Below are positions 38,005 through 52,000 of a DNA stretch of 64,000 nt, one piece after another. A program made the position numbers and the translations under genes. The stretch's first letter is position 1. Every line of letters begins with the position of its first letter. The stretch is from Onchocerca volvulus (Eukaryota > Nematoda > Chromadorea > Rhabditida > Onchocercidae), in the NCBI GenBank assembly GCA_000499405.2, contig HG738139.1, positions 5,356,616 to 5,420,615 of the forward strand, written 5' to 3'. The notes under the pieces were generated by a model, which saw nothing but the letters and a program-made list of their open reading frames with translations, was not told where the DNA came from and ran no database searches.

Positions 38005-41000
38005 TCAGCTGTTTTATTAGTAAAAAAAGTTTGTTGAAAGAACTGCGGTTTGCCAGCATTGCGCAATTTTTATACGTACATTCTCATTCATTAATTTTTG
38101 TAATTTTTCGAAATGCCTTTCGTTCTTGGCTTTGATGAACAAGGTTTCCGGTAAGATCAGTTGCTTCTGAATAGAATATGAGATTTACAATTCAAATACA
38201 TATTGTATTATTGTGGCTGTGATTCACGACACTTGCATTTATGTGTTCAGGAGAATGAGAACATGTTTCTCTACGGTTTTGTATTCAAGAAATGGCGACA
38301 TGTTTGCACAACGCAGTTGTCTCATATTTGGGCAGATTTATTTTTTACCTCATAAATGACATTTACATGGCGTATATTTAAGAAGAGAATCCGCAACAAA
38401 AATAGCTACAGTATGTTAGCTTATAGTAGTCTGGACTGAAACATAAATAAGAAATCAGATAGTTTGGCTCTCGGAAGCCAATGAAGGATTGTTTTAGATA
38501 TTCTAATCCTGAATTATTGATTGATCTGAAGATTTATAATTTCCTTCATCAAGCAATGAAGCCTAGCACTCTCATTGTTCCATAGGAATGGAAGTTTCAG
38601 TCGATGTTGAGAGTTTTGGAAGTTCTGAATAAATTGAAATTTTCAAAAATTTTCTTGCCGAATAGTATACAATGAGCTACCACTGGTAAATATGGCACGA
38701 TGAATAGCTTCAACAAAAAAACAATTCTGTAACCAGCTTTTCTTATAATGTTAGTAAAATTCAAATCTAAAATTATTAAAAAAAAAAAAAAAAAGGATTT
38801 TAGAAAACGAAGGAATCAAGATATATTTGCAAATCCAAGAAAGAAAAATTTAAATTTACTACGGGGAAATGTTGAAAATTGTCATTATTTTTACTTAATT
38901 CACATATGATAAAGAAAATTGAGTGGTATAATGCCTGTCAAGCATATTTTGAAATTACGATAATGGGAATTTCATGCGGAATTGAACCGTTTCTTTCTAG
39001 AGAAATTCGATAAGTAATATATTCAGTGAAACTTCTTTCCACACCGTATATTTTTATGTTCTTTAGCCTATCTTATTTATTTTATATTATTAACCACTGA
39101 GTAATAATTTAATGACTAGAGGATGAGTTGATTTAACTAATGAATTTAACAATGATTAAACGTAAAAGTTTTAAAATATTCAAAGGTAAAATTTGTATTT
39201 ACCAATACATTAATACTTTGTTTTGTAATTTTGGTCCATTTCTTGGTTTTCTACTTCTACAATTGTTATACTATTGTTATAAGGCATTTTGTTATTTATT
39301 TTACTTTTTTTTTTATACTTAAATTTTGTGGTCCTATAAGAAGATTTCATGTCTCATTAGATATATACATTAAATTTGCAAATTTTCACTTCGAAATTTG
39401 AACTTTTTTGTAATTTAAAAATTGAGCAAAATTTTCAGTTTCTTTTTGTTCCTATTGAGAGAAACAGAATAATGCCCGCATGCAATTATATCATTAAACA
39501 ACAGATTGCAATTTTAATTAGGTGAGAATTTGGGTAAACAATTATTTTCCGATGGTATCTATGACTGTAAACAGCAAATCATAAATGAGTTAGTCTGTCA
39601 TTAAATTTAGTCAATTCTCTATTTTCATATATTTTTTTACTAGTCATTATGAAGATACTTGTATCAAATTTCAAATGAAAGTAAAGATAGCAATCATCAA
39701 GTAGCTTTGATTGCGTAAGAACAAACTTTTTTCTTCTAAAGTTAAAACAGACAGTTTATACAATTATATAGAATAACTTAAATATTTTATTCTGTGAATA
39801 TCAGAGTAATGAAATTTTAATTGTCAAAAAATAATAACACTTCCTTTTGAGCATTACAAATCCAAGCAATTCAATGCTCATCCTCTACTCATTATATCTA
39901 AATCTTTTTGTAAGTTATTTCATCAAAATATTGCTGATCAGTTATAAAGCTCAACTAACTTCTGCTTTTGTTTAAAACATTTGATGCAAAACTTGTTTGC
40001 AATTCACCAGTGCTTAATCATTTAAAGTTTTCGATGAATTTGTTCAATTGATATTTCTTTATGTTTGGATAAATTACGTATCCTAGTGGAAGACGGTTTC
40101 AATGCTTCAAAAGTTTAGTAATATCGCAGCAAAAAGCGTTTACTTGATTTTCGAGATATTTTGATGCATTTTGTATTTAAGGATTGATTCGACAAAGTAT
40201 TAGATTTCATGGCTGGAATAATAGCAACCTTCCAATGCTTTGCCTGAACTGTTACTATTATCCTGAAGAAGAAGTTGTATAAAAGTGCAAGAGTAGTGCT
40301 CTGTAATCAATTGTCTGATTAAATTTTTTGCAAAACGAATTTTTCTCATTCTTTTCATTTCACATTTCTTCTTTGTTACTTTGTAAAGATGCGAAGCATT
40401 TTTAAAAGAATTTTTAAATTAACTTCTTTTGTATTTTTTTTTGAGAGATTCCAAATCAACTGTTGATATGATATCCTTTCAAAGTTTTTGTGCATAAACT
40501 TTGTTGCAATTTCAAAGAAACAAAAGCAGAAAGTGTCAAACTACTAACTCTTCCGGGATAAAAATGGTTATTCCACGAAATTTCAAACGTCAAAAAATTT
40601 AACAATTACTAAAGCAATTCGTCTTTAAGTTTCTATGCGAGATTCGCCCTAATATTCTCTGTCCAGAATTGAGCCACCATCAATTTTTCATAAAATGCAG
40701 ACAACTGAATTAATAGTATATTTATTGGCAATAAATCTGAAGTTCTCTTTCTGGAGCATTTGAAATTAGATCACACTGTGTGTGCTTTCCGATAAAATTG
40801 CGAATGATAAAATGATAACAACGGATTAAATTGATAACATTGATTCAATTGATTGATTTTGATTTCTTGGTACTTTTTTTGGTCACAGGCAAAAAAATCT
40901 CAGTAAAACAATTAGATAGTTGCAAGATTAATAGTTTAATGAATGATTCTGAGCCCATAAATTATTTGACACTGTTATGAGTACCATGAATTTTCTAAAC

Positions 41001-42297
41001 GATGGCATAATTGGAGAAATTTTTCGTCGCTAATTAATGATATAAATATGAAGCATTCTCCTCTCATGTCATCTCATTGTTCTTCTCATAGGTTAATTTC
41101 TTTTTTTGCTTAACAATTCTTTTTTTGATTCTTTTGAGGTCATGGTATGTTTGTTGACTGATTGCAGAATGACGGATTCAGAAGGTGAATTCAACTAGAG
41201 CTTTTTTCGACGAATTTCCAGAATATATGCAAAACAATCTCTTATGTTTTATTGTTTTGCTGCACAGTTCTGTTTCACTTCATGTATGTCATTATTTCTT
41301 CTCTCCTAGTAAAATGGCATTCCCTTTTTATGAGTTGAAAAGCCTGAGGTCAGTTTTTAGGAAAGCAATATCCCTCTAATATTTGAAATTAAAAAATTAT
41401 CATTAGTTGAATGATTTATCTATGAGTTGATAAAAGAATTGCAAAATCATAGGGATGGTAATGTGATAAGATGAACGACCCGGAAGTTATCATTCAAATG
41501 AATTTGTGTAAGAAAATAATCGAAAGATGCAAGTCAAGCAATTAGCAGTTCGAAAAAACTTTATGGACTCTTTCAAGTAATGCTTCAATTGTTTTTGCTC
41601 TCTTCATGTGAATAGCATAAAATTATTAAATATTTAACTTTATGCTCTACTAAAAAATAGGAAAATTGAGATTTCATTGAATTTTCAAAAAAAAAAAAAA
41701 TTTAAAAAAAAAGTTGTAGATGATAGTTGAAGGCACAAAAAGAGCTCACCGATTTGCTAGCAATTATCACTTTTATCATTTGGCATTATGGATGTTTCTT
41801 ATTTAGATTTATTTATTCTTAGTTTAATTCCTGAATGCTGCAATTGGAATAGTTGAAAGTTCAATAAAATGTAGAATTTAACATATTCTGACAAGTCAAT
41901 AAAGTGATAAAAGATGTCAGAATTGATGGAAGATTTTGTTTTTTTTTTTTTTGTTAGAAAAATCATTTCTCATAATTAATATGTTTCTATTTTAATAATA
42001 TCTAATCCAATTTTTCTACTCGAATACAGACTAGATTCAGGCGACGGTTCTTACTTTCCATTTCGATAGGCAAACTTTTGTTATTTGCAAATAGATATCA
42101 ATGTTTACATCGGATGCATAGATCACAGTCGATAAATTCCAACAATCACTTAAGAAGTTCACCTGATCATGTTTGGCAAAACAACGATGGTGGCTGGCCT
42201 GAAGTTCTTTCCCTAAGAATCTTGTAGAAAACAATGTAATTCAGGTAATTTGAATTAAGAAGATCTATCGGTTGATCAGATGGAAGACAGAATCGAC
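38005..42297. other. Non-coding region between rps-3 and its decayed copy
   Basis: About 4.3 kb of AT-rich sequence with scattered A- and T-runs (for example near 38780 and 41690). I see no exon with splice support, no RNA gene and no repeat family shared with the rest of the window. Confidence 0.5.
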
Positions 42298-43080
42298 ATG
42301 TCCAAGCAGTTCTCGAAAAAGCATCAGTTTATAATGGATGCCCTTTTCAAAGCAGAACCGAATCACTTCTTTAGGAAAGAATTTTTTTTGACGGTTATTC
42401 AGGTCAATCGATTGTCTTCGCATGCTGAGGTATGTTTAGGTACATTGATTTCATTAAATAGAAACGAGAATTATGAAACTGAAGGAAGTCAAAACTTATC
42501 GAGGAAGCAAATTAAATCCAATTCCATGTCTTCTCATGATTTTTAAATATGCTAAATTCAATTTTTTGATACAGATAATCATTATGGCAATAAAGTCACA
42601 AAATATCCTACATGAACGTGAACGACGTCATCGTGATCTGATGTTGGCTGTGTAAAAACGATTCCGATTTAATTCAGGACGGTTAAGGTAATGATTTAAA
42701 TTTTCATACATAATAAATTAATGTATCGATCTCATACATTATTTAATAAGCTTGTCTTATTTTTATAATCATTTTCAGTCAAATTTCACTTGATGCATTA
42801 GTCAAGCGTGAACTTGAAATATGCATTATTTATTGTGAAAAGAATAAATTAAGTGGTAAAAATTGATGTAATTTCTTTGGCAAGTAGATTAATTAAAGAT
42901 GCAGTCATTAAATGCAGCTTGCAGATGATTATTGTCTGTTTCTGTCAATTTTCTACTTGATTTGTTTAATTAATTTGATTTTTCAATTTTTATTTTTGTG
43001 AAGAATTTTTAGTGTGCTCTATTACAACATTTCAAGTTCTAATTTCAGCTTTATGCTGAAAAAATTATGAATCAGAGCTC
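42298..43080 (+). pseudogene. Decayed partial duplicate of rps-3 with introns retained
   Basis: Three blocks match the first three rps-3 exons in order. 42298-42429 matches exon 1, reading about MSK..SKKHQFIMDALFKAEPN against S3 [16 protein letters not shown], and ends GCTGAG before GT. 42575-42687 matches exon 2 and starts ATAATCAT after ACAG. 43049-43080 matches the start of exon 3, LYAEKIMNQ, after TTTCAG. Damage: net 9-base loss with internal frame slips in block 1; a TAA at 42653-42655 replacing the Gln codon of VQKRF; block 2 is one base short; and the KH loop GERG has become HERE. Exon 3 dissolves after about 32 bases and exons 4 and 5 are not found. The splice sites are kept, so this is a DNA-level duplication, not a retrocopy. 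Confidence 0.85.
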
Positions 43081-44041
43081 ACCATTAATTTTAATTATTA
43101 TAATTGATTTTTTAATCGTTAATGTGCTATATTTCCCTCAAATTGTTTGATAGATCCATCGCGGTATCTCAGCCTTATCTCATGTTAGAATAACATTTTA
43201 TCTTACTTTACAGTTGACGCTTACTTAATTCTTAATTTCATTCCTATCAGAGGGAAGTTTAGAAGAGAACATAAACCGAATATACCGGATCAGTTTAATA
43301 GAAAATAATTAAAATTTGTCGAAAATTTTTAACAAGTCATCGAATTCAATTATCAATTTACTTCTTATTTTTCTCTTGAAAAATGACATAAGCGTCTGTT
43401 ATCAAAAACATTAATGACAATAAGAAATACCAAAGCACACAGGAAGACAGTATCAAAATCTCCAAATAAGACAAGAATTCCGGAAAAAGATCGGACGATC
43501 TAATAGCTTAATTAGACATGAAAATGAAGTAATTTTAAAGATTGAAATTATCGATTATTTCTAGAAGCAGTATGTAACCGGTGATGACATTCTGAATAAC
43601 CAGAATTTTTTGATGTTGTTAATTATCAGAAGGCTGAAACTGCAGATATTTGACAATTATTTTTTTACGAAGAATGTTTGGTGCTACTGCAACAATATTT
43701 CTCGCACTGCTAGCTGTAACTTGCTATTTGTTCAAGAAGAGAAAACCTTCATTTCTAATTTAAATATCTTTTCAGCTATTGAAAATAAATACATGCAGCA
43801 TCAATTAATGGAGAGCAAGCAGGCTTAAAATTGCATTTGTTTTTGTCTATGATAATTGCAATCGAAATTTCAATCAAGAAATGTTAAGCATCATTTGCCA
43901 AGTGTGGAAAAAGATGCTTGGCTTGGGATTGATTGCTGAATTTGAAAAAAAAAAAGCAAAAATTAGTGGCTCGTTTAATTGCTTTCAATGAATTATTTTT
44001 AGATTTTCATAATTTGACACAGATGTTGCACAAATTGACAA
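43081..44041. other. No supported gene
   Basis: An ATG at about 43674 begins a hydrophobic stretch (MFGATATIFLALLA) that looks like a signal peptide and is followed by GTAACT. No acceptor with matching phase joins it convincingly to the exons downstream, so it is not called as an exon. Confidence 0.4.
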
Positions 44042-44692
44042 ATGAGCAAGAAAGCAAAGCTTGTGATTGCATTCTGCAAACCAATTGCATCTTGCTATGA
44101 TGATTCGGACATTCCTGCTGGTACGTACAATTTTTTTTACAAATCAAGAAGTATTATTTCTGATTTTAAATCAAAAAATCGAAACCTAAAATCAACAAAA
44201 GCATAGAATCTAAAAGTCTTTTTTAAAGCTTTTTATTAATAATATGTTAAAGCAGAGATTCAAATTCTCACATTTTCCAGAACCTTCAGTTTTGAGAACT
44301 TTCATAGATTTTCGGAAACTTTGCATGATTTTTTTTCTTCTTTTTTTGGAGGAAAATGTTTGGGTATTGCAGTTGGTACATGCAATTGTGCTGCATGCAT
44401 GCAATTTGCACAATGTAAATTAGATATGGATTGCGGTGACTTAAAAGGTGTAACAAAGACCAGTTCTTCATTTTGATCTTGGATGAATTACTTCCATTTT
44501 CTGTTATCAATAAATATATTATATTTTTATCGCTTCAGTCACTTCGTTATCAGTTGTCAGTTAACATTTAATTCTCTCACATATAAATCAATCAATCAAT
44601 TAAAGATTTTTTGAATTTCAGGCTTCAAATGTGCTGGTTTTAAGAGTATCGTCAATGCCATGACGAAGATATGTAAATCTGAAGGAATGTAA
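44042..44692 (+). CDS. Candidate small cysteine-rich protein
   Basis: Exons 44042-44120, 44373-44447 and 44622-44692 join through two phase-1 introns (GTACGT...TTGCAG and GTGTAA...TTTCAG) to an open frame of 74 aa. The second half has regularly spaced cysteines (VGTCNCAACMQFAQCKLD, then CGDLKGFKC and a final ICKSEGM), as in small secreted nematode proteins. The weak point is the start: MSKKAKLVIAFCKPIASC is only a poor signal peptide, and a TGA sits two codons upstream in frame. A strong acceptor (GACACAG) ending at 44025 would instead expose an overlapping ATG frame, which stops before the donor. It may be a truncated gene, a pseudogene, or one whose first exon I have missed. No family recognised. 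Confidence 0.35.
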
Positions 44693-46030
44693 ACAGAATG
44701 CGTTGTTTTGTTTTGGATTACCATGTAATCATGGAATATCTTCTTGCCCTATTTGACCATAAATAATAATATAAATATAAGTTCAAATTCAATTTCAGAT
44801 CATAAAATGCAATATATCGACTTTTTTTGTTCATGTTCTTTTAAATTAACTTGTAGGCTTTTTAGAATTTCAATTTCTTGAAAATGAAAAACATTCTGAG
44901 ATTATTGAAACTATATGCATTATTGAATTATTGCATTTGTTTTTTTAAAGCTTAAGTTCTAAGTCTACAAGCATTTAAATACTGTGTTATAATTAAAAAA
45001 GTTTTCTTTAAATTGTAAGTTTCAAATGTTTGTAAATAAAGAAAAGTTGACACATACTGTTGAAACATTTTATAAAACATCACTGGTCGGAGAGATAATT
45101 AATTTAGAAGCCAACTAAGTTTTTGGATTTCTTAAAGTAATGAACATTAAGAGAAGATGTGAAGAAAAATTCTCATTTCATCTCGTCCAGAGAAATGCTA
45201 TGATCTTAGGAAACTTTTGGAAATCAATTAAGAGATGATTTTAGAATATCAGGTGTGTGATATTTGATATCGCCAAGTTTTTAAGTAAGGATTTTCTTCC
45301 GTATTAATTAAATGACGCCATTTTTGTTTAACTTGGAGAGGGAGACAAAAAGTTGGGAGTGGGAGAATGATTAATGAGGATAATACTTTCAATTTAGTTA
45401 ATTCGAATGATATGGAATGAAAGGATGATGAGACTTTGTTGGTTGTCAAGGTGACTTTATGGATGACGGTTTCATCTTCAAATGACATGGCATTTGCTAT
45501 GTACTCATCATTATAAGTTGTGTATCAGGCTCGATAAATATCACTATTTTTTAAAAGTTCAGTATCCTAATTTTATGAAAATTAGATCGATTAAATCGAA
45601 ATTTTAAAAATTCTATTTTAAGTTTATGAATTGATATGATCAAATATATTCTCTTTTCTGGAAAAAATGCAAAGTTGTATTTTTTAAAACTAATAGATTT
45701 CGAACTAAGCTACTAAATAATCAATTTCTATCTTAATATGAGATAAACGAGCAAAAGTAATATATGAGATAGTAATTACACAGCAATGAAGTTGAGCTTG
45801 AATCAAACGTTATGCTCAAAAAGCAAACTTTTGATTAACAAATAAGGTAGAGAAGATGTTCAAATCACTGCAATTATTGTTGTTATCATAAAATTTGATT
45901 CGTTAATAATTTTTCCCAATTACTTTTAAAAAGTTATGATGTCATTATTCTCAGATTGCTATGCATAATTATTTCGTGAGGAAAAAGAAAATCAAATACG
46001 TAGTATTTGTCGAATCGATTACACTAAGAA
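44693..46030. other. Non-coding region upstream of the CNG-channel gene
   Basis: About 1.3 kb, AT-rich, no supported exon or RNA gene. Presumably includes the promoter and 5' UTR of the channel gene; no specific site is recognisable. Confidence 0.5.
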
Positions 46031-49000
46031 ATGGAAGACTTGATGACGGACAATTCCAAGTTTCCAGATATTGAAATTCAGAAGCCACGACAACGACCAA
46101 AGAATAGACAGCTGAGTAAGATTCTTGTGAAAGACGAATTTTCCATGCGAACTGATATCACCAAAGATAACGATAACTGTTTGCACGATGGAAAAGAGAA
46201 TACAGGAAAATCTTTCTTCAATCCTATTCATTCCAAAAGTCAACAATCAGATTCTTCGAAGTTATTATCCAATCAGAATCATGCCGTGTCTTTGGATTCA
46301 TTGAATATTGAACGACTAAAGGTTTATTTTTGCCTTTTATGAAATATTCTGAACAAGAAGAATTTTAATGCCAAATTCTATAATTCTATTCCTATCTTAT
46401 TCAATATATTTATTGTATATTTCCATATTGAATTTTGTCTCAAATAGAAAAATGATTTTTCTGTAATTATTTTATTGTTGTTTAAAAAATTATTTGACCA
46501 ACCAATTATAGATATTTTCTCTTATATTCTATTAATAGTTAAATAATTACTTTCAATTTCTTGTTTGATTAAAATAGAAACAATCTGTAGCACTTATTCT
46601 TATTTATGGCGATAGAGTTTATTTGCCATCCTTTTTAGAATATTTTTTCTTTTTTTTTTTCCTTTCAACTATGATTGGAAAAGAAATCAATAACTGATTT
46701 GCCTTTTTAAGTACTAATGAATCTGCAAATTAATTGTCAAAATATTCAGAAGTTAGTTGATGAACAACAAAACTCTACAAAAAATCATGACGATGCTTTT
46801 AATAGCCATTTGAAAATGAAAGAAAATCTATCAAATGTTCCAGCTAACGATTCATTTCAAAAGGTACTTTTATACGTTTGATTAGTTGGAAGTTCGATTT
46901 TCTGGTTAGTTCGATTCATTTCAAACATTTGGTTAAATGCAAAGCTCTAATTTCACTATTGAAATTCATATTAAATTTCGTTAAAAAAAATGCAATTATT
47001 CCATTTCTTGTATTAATACTAAATTTGTTTTAATTGATTTGGATTAATTTTAAATTTTAACAATATTCGATTTTAAAGTCATTAATCTAATGATAGTAAT
47101 TATAGAAGTTTAAATTATTACGATCAAATAAAGTATGCAGCACAGATGAGGAAGAAAATCGAGCTCCACCAAGCGCAGAAAATGCGCCATTGTCGGAATC
47201 AACAGATCTGAATAAAGATGTCAACGAAGCTAATTCCAAACCACCTGCTGCACTTCCTTCAAAACAACCTGCAACAGAAGAACTAGCAGAAATCGTAGAT
47301 AAGACAAAGTGGCAGTATTTCTGGAAGGAATGGGTTTTAGATACAAAGGATGAATTTCACTATTATTGGTTAAGTATGGTATCATGCGCATTTACTTACA
47401 ACTTGATCGTTGTCATTGGTAAGCATTTTTCAGACTTAATGAAAGTGATATATCATATCAGTTGCTTTAATAAACAAGATAAAAAATTTATAATATGGAT
47501 TGATTGAAAATTTGCTTCTCAAAAACTTACCAAAATTTATTCTGAATATTATCGATTGAAAATGCTTAGTAATCAATGCATTCGTTATGATCAGAAATTC
47601 GCCTTCCTTTTTTTTTAAACTTTACTGAGGCATGAATTCAAAAATCCATAAAACTGATCTGAGATTAAATCAATTAAAATCAATTAAATCCAAATCAATT
47701 AAATGCAGTCGTAATGCTCGCACGATACCTTCCAAAACTATTATAAAACATCGCTGCAACTTTTTGAATTTAGTAACTCAGAAATGAAATATCATTTTAC
47801 TTTCGAACTTTCCGCAGCATTTAAATAATAATGAACCATTTTCTAAATTTTTCATTTTGAACTATTTCTTCAAAATGTGCTTATCTGTAGCTTACCATAA
47901 TTTTCTAGCACGATCAGTTTTTTCTGACTTGGCTTCCGGATATTACTGGATTGCTTGGATAGTGGTGGATCTTGTTATGGATATTATTTACGTGTTCGAT
48001 ATGTTTGTACGTTCCAGGACAGGTAGAAAGCTTTATAATGTCACATTACTCTAAAATTGATGACTTTTCGGCAAAAATTTTCAACCACTTGTATAATCGT
48101 AAAGATTTATTGAAAAATAGTGTGTTTTCAGGATTTCTGGAGCAAGGCTTGCTTGTTCGAGATATTTCACGAATTAAAAAGCTTTATCTGCAATCATTAC
48201 AATTCAAATTGGATATAATCAGTATTCTTCCATTCGATTTCATTTTCTCGCTCATATTTTATAAACCAGTACCGTATATGCGTTTCAATCGTATTATTCG
48301 TTATCCACGCTTTTCCGATTTTATTGATCGAACTGAGACTAGGTTTATAATTTTTAGATTACAATCAGATTCGTAATTATTCAATTTTAAACTTAACATT
48401 ACTAACAGCATTTTGAAATACATACCAAAACAATTCTCATAGTAAATGAATTTGATTTCTTATTTAATTTCAAAGATGCTAAAATTTATCGGGATATTTT
48501 CATAAGCATCAAATTATTGGAGACATTTCGCTTTATATTTTTTTTTATTTTAAATCTCTCTTACAAAATTTTTTTGTTCAATTTATTGATCGTTTAATTT
48601 ATTGATTCAAAATTTACAGGAGTTCGATGCCAAACGCATTTCGAATATTCTGCGTTATTGTCAATATTGTTGTAATTATTCACTGGAATGCTTGTATCTA
48701 CTTCTTTATAAGTGAAATGATTGGTCTTGGTAGTGATGGTTGGGTCTATGGGCCACTTAATAAGCAAAGTCTACCTGAGCAAGTCTTTGGATATGTTGGA
48801 TATCAAGCCTAGAATTAGCAAAATGGCATCAAATTTCTTAATCAGAATTGATTGATTATAAAATAAATGTATCTTGAAAATCGATTGGTTATCTAAAGTT
48901 CTCGTTCATTAAATGAAAACTGATAGATTTATCAACTTGCAAAATTGAGCATTTAGGAGACAAACTAATCAATAATGATCATTTTCAGTGGTGTAGAAGA

Positions 49001-52000
49001 TACTCTTGCCAGGCGTTATATCTATAGTTTCTATTGGTCCACACTAATTTTAACAACAATCGGTGAAGTACCAGGACCAAAGAGAAATATGGAATTTCTC
49101 TTTGTAATTATGGATTTGATGTGCGGTGTACTCATTTTCGCTACTATAGTGGGTAATGTTGGCAGGTAAAATAGAGAATTATTTATTTTAGTGAAAAATT
49201 AAATGAATTGTTAAAAAATCAAAATTTTGGATTTTGAAGATTTCCAAAGACGATTTTCTGATTCATTTTTCTCTTCCTTCATTTACAATCAATGAAGACT
49301 GCGAAATTTAATAGTAACGATTACAAGAATAAATAGTTGGGACGATCTAGACGTTTCAGTTTTTGACAAGAATCAGAATCTCAATGTTTGACATAAATCC
49401 AGAATTTTCGTGATTTTTTCAAATTTAATTCACATCTACTCCGTCACATTGATGAATACAATGGGAAGTGAATTATTCAAAGAACTAATTATAATAATTA
49501 AAGATAAAGCGCAACGATATAAATTTCACTTCTTTTTTTTTCCAGTGCAATATCAAATATGAGTGCAGCACGGACGAAATTTCAGAATAAAACGGATGGA
49601 ATCAAACAATACATGAAATTAAGAAAAGTTAACAAAGAGGTAATTAATTAGAGAAATTCTTTTTGAATCTCATCTAAAATTCTTTGATGTGAACACTTAT
49701 GAATGAATGCATGGATACTATCCATCGACGGGTTTCTTGAAAAAAACATAAATGATATTAGCCGCATGATTATTCCGTCTAATCTTCAAACAAGTTAGAT
49801 TATTTTAGCCTACGAATTAATGATTGCAGCATTTTCTGAAATATTTAAAAGTTAATAATGGATAATATCAATAATTGGACATTCAAACACTGCTTTATAA
49901 TTTTTTGTCAAAATTAATTCGAAGAAATTGGAGAAAATGAAAAATAAGATTTTCAGCTTGAAACGCGAGTTATGAAATGGTTCGATTATTTATGGGAACA
50001 GAAACATTCTCTAAGTGATCAGCGTGTATTGAAAGTGCTTCCGGATAAGTTGCAAACAGAAATTGCCATGCAAGTGCATTTTGAGACTCTCAGAAAAGTA
50101 CGCATTTTTCAGGTAAATGATTTTTCTTTTTTTTTTTTTTTTTTTGTTTTTGAAATTTCATCTCAGGAAATTTTTATAAGTGATTTTCGAGCATCAGATA
50201 TCTTCGACATTCAAAATGGTATAGAAATTCAATCTAGCAAATAATTTTCAAATGATGAAAAAGTAGTTTTTGAATAATCATAACTGATGAAAATGAAATT
50301 ACTGAATTTCAGGATTGTGAAGCCGGTCTTTTAGCTGAATTAGTATTGAAACTACAGCAGCAGGTATTCGCATAATTCTACCTAATTTCTTAGTTTTAAA
50401 ATTTTTGAAATGCTTGAAAAATTTCAAATGTAAAAGGAAAATGCGATAAAATGGACTAAAGAAAAAATTGTTTTTGTCCATTTTTGTGGAGAAAGAAATA
50501 TAATTATTTGATGTTCTCTAAGTGATAAACCGATCGATATTTCTAGATATTTTCTCCTGGTGATTACATATGCAAAAAAGGTGATATCGGACGTGAAATG
50601 TACATTGTCAAGCGTGGTAAATTACAAGTTGTAGCTGATGATGGAATTAAAATCTTTGCGACATTGCAGGAGGGCGCTGTTTTTGGCGAACTTAGCATAC
50701 TTAATATCGCTGGTTAGATATATAGAAATTATTATTATCCAATAATGTGGCATGTTTCAAAACTTGTCATGTTACTTGATAATTAACAATTTAGGTAAGA
50801 TTATCTTCATAATTAGCAATTTAGATAAGATTTATTATGAAATAAATTCTATCCTTAAAATACGAAATGCACATCTAGTTGTTTATCCATTGCGAATGAT
50901 GAAATGATATATAATGTTGAAAGAATGAATAAAAGAGAGAATTAGATTGAAATTTCATTCAGGAAGTAAGAATGGTAATCGGAGAACAGCAAATGTTCGA
51001 TCAGTTGGTTACACAGATTTGTTTGCTTTGAACAAATGCGATCTTTGGACTGCATTAAAGGAATATCCGGATGCAAGGAAGCTACTCATCGCAAAGGTTT
51101 TTTTTCTTGTGCTTTTTTGGATAAGTGGCGTAGGTTTTTTTGTTTTTTCTTACTAATTTTTCTTGATTGGGTGTTTGTGCTTTTACTTTGGCTGTTGGTA
51201 ATTTTTTGGTTTTTTTTTTTGAAGAGGATCATTCTTGAGAGTGGTTTTCTAGGTTGGTGATGGTTTTCGAGAAGTCTTCATTTTGATCAGCAACTTGATC
51301 CGAAATTCTACTGATTTAATTTTTGATGGATTTGATGAATATTTAGAGTTATTCGTTATGACTGCCACATCTAACTGTAGGTGTGTTGTCGTTACTAAGA
51401 GTCATCCATTATTAAGGACGGTTGAAAAATTTAGATGAATTATTTAAAACAAACTGCAAATGATCAGGAATAATTTAGGGTCGTGAAATTCTTCGAAAAG
51501 ATGGCCTACTGGATGAAGATGCACCAGAAGAACAGATGACCGCCGAAGAGATGGCCAAAAGTTTGCAAAATACGCTGAAAATTATGCAAACTAAGTACTG
51601 ATTGAAGATAATTTGAAAAAAATTTTTAAAAATTTACGATTTAAATCAAGTTATAAATTAAAAAAAAAAATTTGTGGAATAATTTTTTTAAACAATAGTT
51701 ATTGAAGAAGGATCAAGATAGGATGTAATAATTATGAAAATTATGAAAAATTTAGGGAATGATAAAAAGTTAAGCGTAGGGTAAAAGCAACAAATATAAA
51801 AATAATAAAATAAAGATAAGAAATGGAAAATAGAAAGGAATGAGAATAAGCTGGATAAAAAAAGTAGGTTTATTTACGTTTATTTTCGTATGATTCGTGT
51901 GAATTAAAAAAATCGGACGAGAATTTCTCATAGAATGGCTCGATTTGCGACAGAATTCAATAGTGTGAAATCGAAATTGCTGGCAAGAATTGAATATTTG

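Noticed and set aside
43557..43620. Possible exon 4 remnant in the rps-3 pseudogene (AAGCAGTATGTAAC)
   Set aside because: Only about a dozen bases resemble rps-3 exon 4 and their order and surroundings do not fit.
45249..45488. Minus-strand 79-codon frame
   Set aside because: No splice sites, no family resemblance, and it lies in the presumptive promoter region of the CNG-channel gene.
51479..51603. Stop TGA after KIMQTKY as the natural end of the CNG channel
   Set aside because: A phase-2 donor (AA|GTACTG) just before it joins to 51934 and yields the conserved C-terminal leucine zipper, so the earlier stop is intronic.
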